In this document: piece after piece, positions 44,551 to 48,821 of the stretch
Numbering within the stretch: the stretch's first letter is position 1
Layout: each line of letters starts with the position of its first letter
Assembly: GCA_965662545.1 (NCBI GenBank)
Contig: CBFIHZ010000030.1
Span: forward strand, 1-48,821
Direction: 5' to 3'
Origin: CPC320 sp002684375
GTDB taxonomy: Bacteria > Pseudomonadota > Alphaproteobacteria > Rhodobacterales > Rhodobacteraceae
DNA: 48,821 nucleotides
Position numbers and translations under genes: made by a program
The notes under the pieces: model-generated
What the model was told of the DNA's origin: nothing
Seen by the model: the letters and a program-made list of their open reading frames with translations, nothing else
Database searches by the model: none

Positions 44551-46467
44551 ATGCGCGAGAGTGACCTAATTTCGGACCAGACCCGTCGTGCCCATCAGGA
44601 TGCCTGCTGTGATCCGGTTTTTAACTGGCAGGACCGGCAGGATTTTGAGTTCGCCTCGCGCGGGCTGATATGCCGCCCCGATGATCGTGATATTAGAGAT
44701 GCAGACGGAGATATCGTCTGGCATCACGAACAGTTCGAGGCTTTTCTTCATGGTGAGGCGCCTGCAACCGTGCATCCCAGTTTGTGGCGTCATGCCTTAC
44801 TCAACAATTATCGCGGTTTGTTCAAAGTCTGTGAAGGTGTGTGGCAGGTCCGTGGCGAATCTTTGGGCAACGCGACATTTGTACAAACCGATACCGGCTA
44901 TATCTGCATTGACCCTCTCACGACAGTTGAAACCGCGCGCTATGCCGTGGAGCTGCTGTATGAACATGTGGGTAAACGCCCCATTGTCGGTATGATTTAT
45001 TCTCATACGCATTCTGATCATTTTGGCGGTGTGAAGGGCATGATCACAGTCGAGGATGTGGCCAAAGGCCGCTGTCTGGTTGTGGCCTCGGAAGGGTTCA
45101 CCGAGTGGGTTTTGAAAGAACAGGGCATGGCGGCCGAAGGGATGCCATCGCGCAATGATTATATGTACGGCGAAAACCTTGAGGTCAGCGCCACTGGCAT
45201 TGTCGATACAGGTCTCGGCCAAATGATCGAAGGGGGCGAAGTTACCTATATTGAACCTACGGATGTGATCGGAACACAAGGTGGCGCGATGGTGATCGAT
45301 GGTGTCGAGATCGAATTTATGTTTGCCCCCGGCGAAGCCCCGACCGGCATGCATTGTTATTTCCCCAAACATAAGCTGCTGCATTGTGCCGATAACTGTT
45401 ATATGTGCCTTCACAACGTCTATACCATCCGTGGAGCCTTTCCTCGCGATGCCATGCAATGGGCCGACAGCGTCGCGCGCTCACTTTTGTTCGAGGATAC
45501 AGAATATCTTGTCAGTGGACATAATTGGCCTGTGTTCGGTAAGGCTGAGATCCAGAAATTTCTGGGTGAACAGCGTGACGGCATCAAGTTTATGCATGAT
45601 CAGACCCTGCGTTTGATGAGTCACGGATATGTGCCTTCTGAAATCGCCAACGAGATCGAATTTCCCCCATCGCTAGCGCGCTTGTGGCACCTGCGTGGAT
45701 ATTATGGTTCTCTGAAACATAATGTGAGGGGTATTTATGCCTATTACCTCGGCTGGTATGATGGTAACCCGGCAACCTTGGATAGCCTGCCGCCCCGCGA
45801 TCTGGCACGTCGAACATTACAGTATATGGGCGGGGTTGAGGCGGTTTTGACGCGCGCGCACGCGGATTATGTGGCAGGCGACTATCGTTGGGTGGTCCAT
45901 ATCCTTGATCAGGTGATCTGGGCTGAGCCTGATAACATGGCGGCCCGTGAACTTGCCGCAGCGGCTCATACGCAGATGGGCTATGGGGCGGAGAACCCGA
46001 CATGGCGCAATGCCTATTTGTCTGCGGCAAACGAGTTGCGCGTGGGCCTGCCTAAGGGGGACAAGAACCACCGCGTATTGCGGGATGTTCTCAAGGGCAT
46101 GAGCCCGCTGTTATTGATGAATTCGCTCAGCATTCGATTGAACGGCCCAAAAGCTGCGGGACTTGCTTTTACCATCAACTGGTGCATCGCCGGCACCGAC
46201 GAGAGCTGTCATTCCGAGTTGTCAAATGCCGTATTGAACAACCGCGAGGGTCTGGATCCGCACGCTATCCTAAGCATCACCTTACCACGAGAGATGTTGA
46301 GTGATTTTGCCTTGGGCCATATCACCTCGGAGGGTATTCAGGGGCCGGACGTTATGTTTGAGGGGGATAAAACGGTCCTATCCTCGCTTGCTGACTTGCT
46401 GGATATGTTTCCAGCATGGTTCCCGATTGCAACACATGATTTAAAATATGGGGAGGCAAATCTATGA
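44551..46467 (+). CDS. Alkylsulfatase, metallo-beta-lactamase fold (SdsA1/YjcS type)
   Basis: 638 aa. The zinc motif SHTHSDHFGG (His152, His154, Asp156, His157) lies in an N-terminal metallo-beta-lactamase domain; further metal His residues are in the GMHCYFP and SGHNWPVFG segments. A helical dimerisation region (RRTLQYMGGVEAVLTRAHADY, WAEPDNMAARELAA) and a C-terminal SCP2-like domain follow, the SdsA1 order. It hydrolyses primary alkyl sulfates to alcohol and sulfate. No signal peptide is evident from this start. ATG 44551 is chosen with GAGG nearby; a longer in-frame version would include the operator. Overlaps the alcohol dehydrogenase gene by ATGA. Confidence 0.85.
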   Translation: MRESDLISDQTRRAHQDACCDPVFNWQDRQDFEFASRGLICRPDDRDIRDADGDIVWHHEQFEAFLHGEAPATVHPSLWRHALLNNYRGLFKVCEGVWQVRGESLGNATFVQTDTGYICIDPLTTVETARYAVELLYEHVGKRPIVGMIYSHTHSDHFGGVKGMITVEDVAKGRCLVVASEGFTEWVLKEQGMAAEGMPSRNDYMYGENLEVSATGIVDTGLGQMIEGGEVTYIEPTDVIGTQGGAMVIDGVEIEFMFAPGEAPTGMHCYFPKHKLLHCADNCYMCLHNVYTIRGAFPRDAMQWADSVARSLLFEDTEYLVSGHNWPVFGKAEIQKFLGEQRDGIKFMHDQTLRLMSHGYVPSEIANEIEFPPSLARLWHLRGYYGSLKHNVRGIYAYYLGWYDGNPATLDSLPPRDLARRTLQYMGGVEAVLTRAHADYVAGDYRWVVHILDQVIWAEPDNMAARELAAAAHTQMGYGAENPTWRNAYLSAANELRVGLPKGDKNHRVLRDVLKGMSPLLLMNSLSIRLNGPKAAGLAFTINWCIAGTDESCHSELSNAVLNNREGLDPHAILSITLPREMLSDFALGHITSEGIQGPDVMFEGDKTVLSSLADLLDMFPAWFPIATHDLKYGEANL

Positions 46468-47630
46468 ATTTCCTTGAGCCGCAAGACTGGAGTTTTCCGG
46501 TACCAATCATTTATGGCCCCGGTCGTCTGAGCGAGATTGCTGACCTGTCTACCCGCGCGGGTATGACCAAACCGTTGATCGTGACAGATCGTGGCAGTGC
46601 AGGCTTGCCGTTTATTGCCGATTTAAAAGGCTATCTGTCTAAAGGTGGCCTGGATTCTGCGATTTATTCAAATATCTCGCCTAATCCGAGAGATGATGAA
46701 ATCGCGGCAGGAAAAGCTCAGTACAGGGCTGGTGGTCATGACGGGATCATAGCCATAGGGGGTGGCAGCGGTATGGATGGCGGCAAGGCATTGGCCCTCT
46801 GTGCTAATAATGACCTTGACCTGTGGGCATTCGAATATGAACAATCCCCGCCAGACATGGCCCGGCACCCTGCTTTCCCGCCGCTGATCACTATTCCGAC
46901 CACTGCTGGCACTGGGGCCGAGACCGAGAGCACGGCGATGATCACCGATACTGTGCGAAAGATGAAATGGTGTATTTGGCACGCTGATCTCAAACCGGCT
47001 TTTGCAGTGCTTGATCCTGAAATTACTCTTGGCTTGCCTGTCAAGCTGACAGCATGGACCGGCGTAGACGCCATGGTGCATGCGATTGAGGCCTATTGCG
47101 TGCCGGGATTTAACCCGCTGTGTGACGGTTTGGCGCTGGAAGGGCTGCGGCTCGTGGGGCGTTGGCTGCCGGTCGCGGTGGCAGAGCCGTCAAACCTAGA
47201 GGCGCGCGGCGCCATGTTGGCGGGGTCTTGTCTGTCGGGTATCGCCTTTCTCAAGGGCTTGGGTCTTGTGCATGCGATTTCTCACATGGTCGGCGCGGAA
47301 TATGACACCCAGCATGGGCTGACAAATGCGGTGGTGCTGCCTGCAGCGTTGCGCCATAACGCGCCTGCGCTGGCAGATAAAATTGAGCCCCTGTCACAGG
47401 CAATGGGCCTCAGAGATACCAGCTTTGAAGCGTTTTATGCGCATGTTTGTGCCATTCTTGATCAGGTGGGCATTCCCAAAACATTAACCGATATCGGCGT
47501 TCCTTCTGATTGTGCCGCGCGCATTGCTGATAAGGCGCTACAGGACAGCGCTGCGGGAACGAATGCTTGTGCCCTTACCGCGCAAGATATCGAACGCGTG
47601 ATTGCCGTAGCTTTGACCAAAGGCAGATAG
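46464..47630 (+). CDS. Iron-containing alcohol dehydrogenase
   Basis: 388 aa group III alcohol dehydrogenase. NAD motif GGGSGMDGGK at 98-107, IPTTAGTGAE, and metal ligands Asp202, His206, His270 and His284 (DAMVHAIEAYC, HAISHMVGAEYDTQHG) are intact. Translationally coupled to the alkylsulfatase, it probably oxidises the released fatty alcohol to an aldehyde. No aldehyde dehydrogenase follows. A perfect inverted repeat TAAACG-T-CGTTTA lies downstream at 47702-47714. Confidence 0.88.
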   Translation: MNFLEPQDWSFPVPIIYGPGRLSEIADLSTRAGMTKPLIVTDRGSAGLPFIADLKGYLSKGGLDSAIYSNISPNPRDDEIAAGKAQYRAGGHDGIIAIGGGSGMDGGKALALCANNDLDLWAFEYEQSPPDMARHPAFPPLITIPTTAGTGAETESTAMITDTVRKMKWCIWHADLKPAFAVLDPEITLGLPVKLTAWTGVDAMVHAIEAYCVPGFNPLCDGLALEGLRLVGRWLPVAVAEPSNLEARGAMLAGSCLSGIAFLKGLGLVHAISHMVGAEYDTQHGLTNAVVLPAALRHNAPALADKIEPLSQAMGLRDTSFEAFYAHVCAILDQVGIPKTLTDIGVPSDCAARIADKALQDSAAGTNACALTAQDIERVIAVALTKGR

Positions 47631-47808
47631 ACCCGACCATGAGGGGCGACATAGAGGGATTTGTATGTCTTTCTGACACCGTGATCACCGTGATTTTCGA
47701 TTAAACGTCGTTTACCATATAGATAAGGGGCAGTTGATCCCGAAAAAAGCTAGGGGATTGTCGAAACGCGTCGGGCGTTATGAAACGTAGGCCGGGCTCT
47801 GGCCGATA

Positions 47809-48291
47809 TTAGCAGCCACTTCGCTCAACCCTGCCATCGGACATGATCGTATTGCAAAAGATCGCTTTGTCTTGACTTATATCGCTCAGGTTCGCGCCTT
47901 TCATATTTGCCCCAGTTAGATCGGTCTCTGCAAGGTTTGCCCCGCGTAGGCGTGATCTGATGAGCTTTGCATCGGTTAGGTTTGCGCCCTTCAGGTTTGC
48001 GCCGGAAGCGTTTGCGGCACTGAGGTTAATCTCGGTCATATTTGCCCCGATGAATCGTGAGCCGACCAGATTGGCAAACATCAGATTTGCGCCAGATAGA
48101 TTTGCGCCAGAAAGATTTGTGCGGTTTATTTTGGCTTTTGCCAAGTCTAGATCCGACAAGTCCGCATCGGATAGATCACATTTGCTACAGGCGTTGGTTT
48201 CTTTCAATTGTTTGAGATGTTCTGAATCAAAAGCGGATGCGCCGGTACTGACGAGAGAGGCTGATAGAATAAATGTGGCTAATATTCTCAT
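47809..48291 (-). CDS. Exported pentapeptide-repeat protein
   Basis: 160 aa. Signal peptide residues 1-20 (MRILATFILSASLVSTGASA). The mature part opens with an ACSKCDLSDADLSD segment and then runs A(N/D)LxG-type five-residue repeats to about residue 140 (GANLSGANLMFANL, GANLKGANLTDAKL), which form a right-handed quadrilateral beta-helix. A Cys pair near the start (CSKC) and two Cys near the end may form disulfides in the periplasm. AGGAG precedes the ATG. The role is unknown; monocistronic. Confidence 0.82.
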   Translation of the reverse strand: MRILATFILSASLVSTGASAFDSEHLKQLKETNACSKCDLSDADLSDLDLAKAKINRTNLSGANLSGANLMFANLVGSRFIGANMTEINLSAANASGANLKGANLTDAKLIRSRLRGANLAETDLTGANMKGANLSDISQDKAIFCNTIMSDGRVERSGC

Positions 48292-48717
48292 AGATACACT
48301 CCTGATTGTCTCACCGCCAATAATACCCAGTTGTTGTTGCTTGGGTAGAGCTAAAAACTAGTTTTTGTCTTTTTGGCCTCGAGGGGCTTTCGGTAAAATG
48401 GATTGGTTGGTCATCCTGAAATTAGTCGTGTCGAGGGTTTGACAATTTTATTATTGCGGCATGACTGATTTGAAAATTCGAGAACTTACTTTAACGGACT
48501 GGTCCATTGAATGGTCAGTTTGAAATTCCTTCTGGAGCGTGCGCAAGGCCGCTTGCAGCAACGCCTGACGCCATAATCAAAGGCTGAGGGGCTTGAAAAG
48601 CGAAGGTTTTAATTTAACCCGTTGTTTAATTTATTAAATTCCGACAGGGCCTGTCAAATAGTTAAGAAAGCGGTGAGAATAGCTGTACAAGGGTTGGAAT
48701 AAACATTGGAAAACCAA
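48292..48717. other. Intergenic region upstream of the pentapeptide gene
   Basis: About 430 nt without a gene. A perfect 14-bp palindrome AAAAACTAGTTTTT at 48353-48366 lies about 62 nt upstream of the pentapeptide-repeat start, in promoter position. The rest is unremarkable. Confidence 0.45.
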
Positions 48718-48742
48718 ACAGGCCCGCGTGCTGCGGACCTGT
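48718..48742 (-). terminator. Terminator of the flagellin gene
   Basis: Ten-bp hairpin ACAGG-x-CCGC / GCGG-x-CCTGT with a 5-nt loop. One position is a C/A mismatch in plus-strand RNA but a G-U pair in minus-strand RNA, so the structure is better leftward. It lies 40 nt after the flagellin stop; TTGGTTTT follows leftward and T7 on the plus side. Confidence 0.7.
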
Positions 48743-48781
48743 CTTTTTTTGATCGTTTTGCAACGAAGCTTTGCGTTACGC

Positions 48782-48821
48782 TTAGCCTTGCAGCAGGCTG
48801 AGAACGTTCTGCTTGGAGGCG
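48782..48821 (-). CDS. Flagellin, C-terminal fragment (runs off the window)
   Basis: The last 12 codons read ASKQNVLSLLQG and stop. The flagellin D0 C-terminus of alphaproteobacteria has the same A-x-x-x-x-Q-x-V/I-L-S-L-L ending. The rest of the gene lies beyond the window edge. A hairpin terminator follows the stop codon. Confidence 0.65.
   Translation of the reverse strand, partial: ASKQNVLSLLQG

Noticed and set aside
47809..48291. Repetitive DNA on the minus strand read as a possible CRISPR or tandem repeat
   Set aside because: The 15-nt periodicity is explained by pentapeptide repeats of the encoded protein.

Overview
The window looks like chromosomal DNA of a marine alphaproteobacterium, most likely a Rhodobacteraceae (Roseobacter-group) strain of moderate GC. 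This is inferred from protein flavour: Roseobacter-type transporter and catabolic operons, an alternative cytochrome oxidase subunit II, and a flagellin C-terminus at the right edge. Genes sit in tight operons with many ATGA/GTGA overlaps. No tRNA, rRNA, CRISPR array or complete insertion sequence was recognised.

Layout. (1) 1-1370 is mostly non-coding and AT-rich, followed by a glycine-zipper lipoprotein. (2) 2053-7153 holds two TPR enzymes with related N-termini: an OGT/SPINDLY-type O-GlcNAc transferase homologue and a TPR sulfotransferase. (3) 7523-12113 is a five-gene branched-chain-amino-acid-type (HAAT) ABC importer. (4) 12158-21907, on the minus strand, is a ten-gene operon whose first gene is a fused FAD-monooxygenase/Old-Yellow-Enzyme protein typical of 2-aminobenzoyl-CoA monooxygenase/reductase. 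It also encodes an aryl-CoA ligase, beta-oxidation-like enzymes, a thioesterase, a Rid protein, a cupin, a PhzS-like monooxygenase and a MarR regulator. This is most simply the aerobic CoA-dependent anthranilate pathway, with the ABC importer as a candidate uptake system. (5) 22282-28809 is an unassigned catabolic locus: a 2OG/Fe(II)-type oxygenase, an M29/NicX-like metalloprotein, a creatininase-family hydrolase, a GST, a polar-amino-acid-type ABC importer and a CMD/AhpD-like protein. (6) 29152-30398 holds a DUF1353 orphan and an unrecognised protein.

(7) 30764-41234 (minus) is a sugar-acid locus. It encodes a tripartite tricarboxylate-type (TTT) transporter, an L-lyxonate-dehydratase-like enolase-superfamily enzyme, a 2-keto-3-deoxy-L-pentonate dehydratase and an alpha-ketoglutarate semialdehyde dehydrogenase, which together can take an L-pentonate to 2-oxoglutarate. 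Two paralogous GntR(FCD)-PdxA gene pairs bracket it, one at each end, and TTGG..CCA palindromes lie at its promoters. (8) 41683-43290 is a decayed cytochrome oxidase locus: coxB with an altered CuA site, a 39-codon stump of coxA, and a DUF2189 pseudogene joined to it by a deletion. (9) 44041-47630 holds a bactofilin and an alkylsulfatase plus iron alcohol dehydrogenase operon behind a perfect inverted repeat. (10) A secreted pentapeptide-repeat protein and the last codons of a flagellin gene close the window.

The best candidates for undescribed biology are the 22.3-28.8 kb locus and the role of the duplicated GntR-PdxA pairs around the L-pentonate pathway. All functional statements rest on reading motifs by eye; no database search was run.
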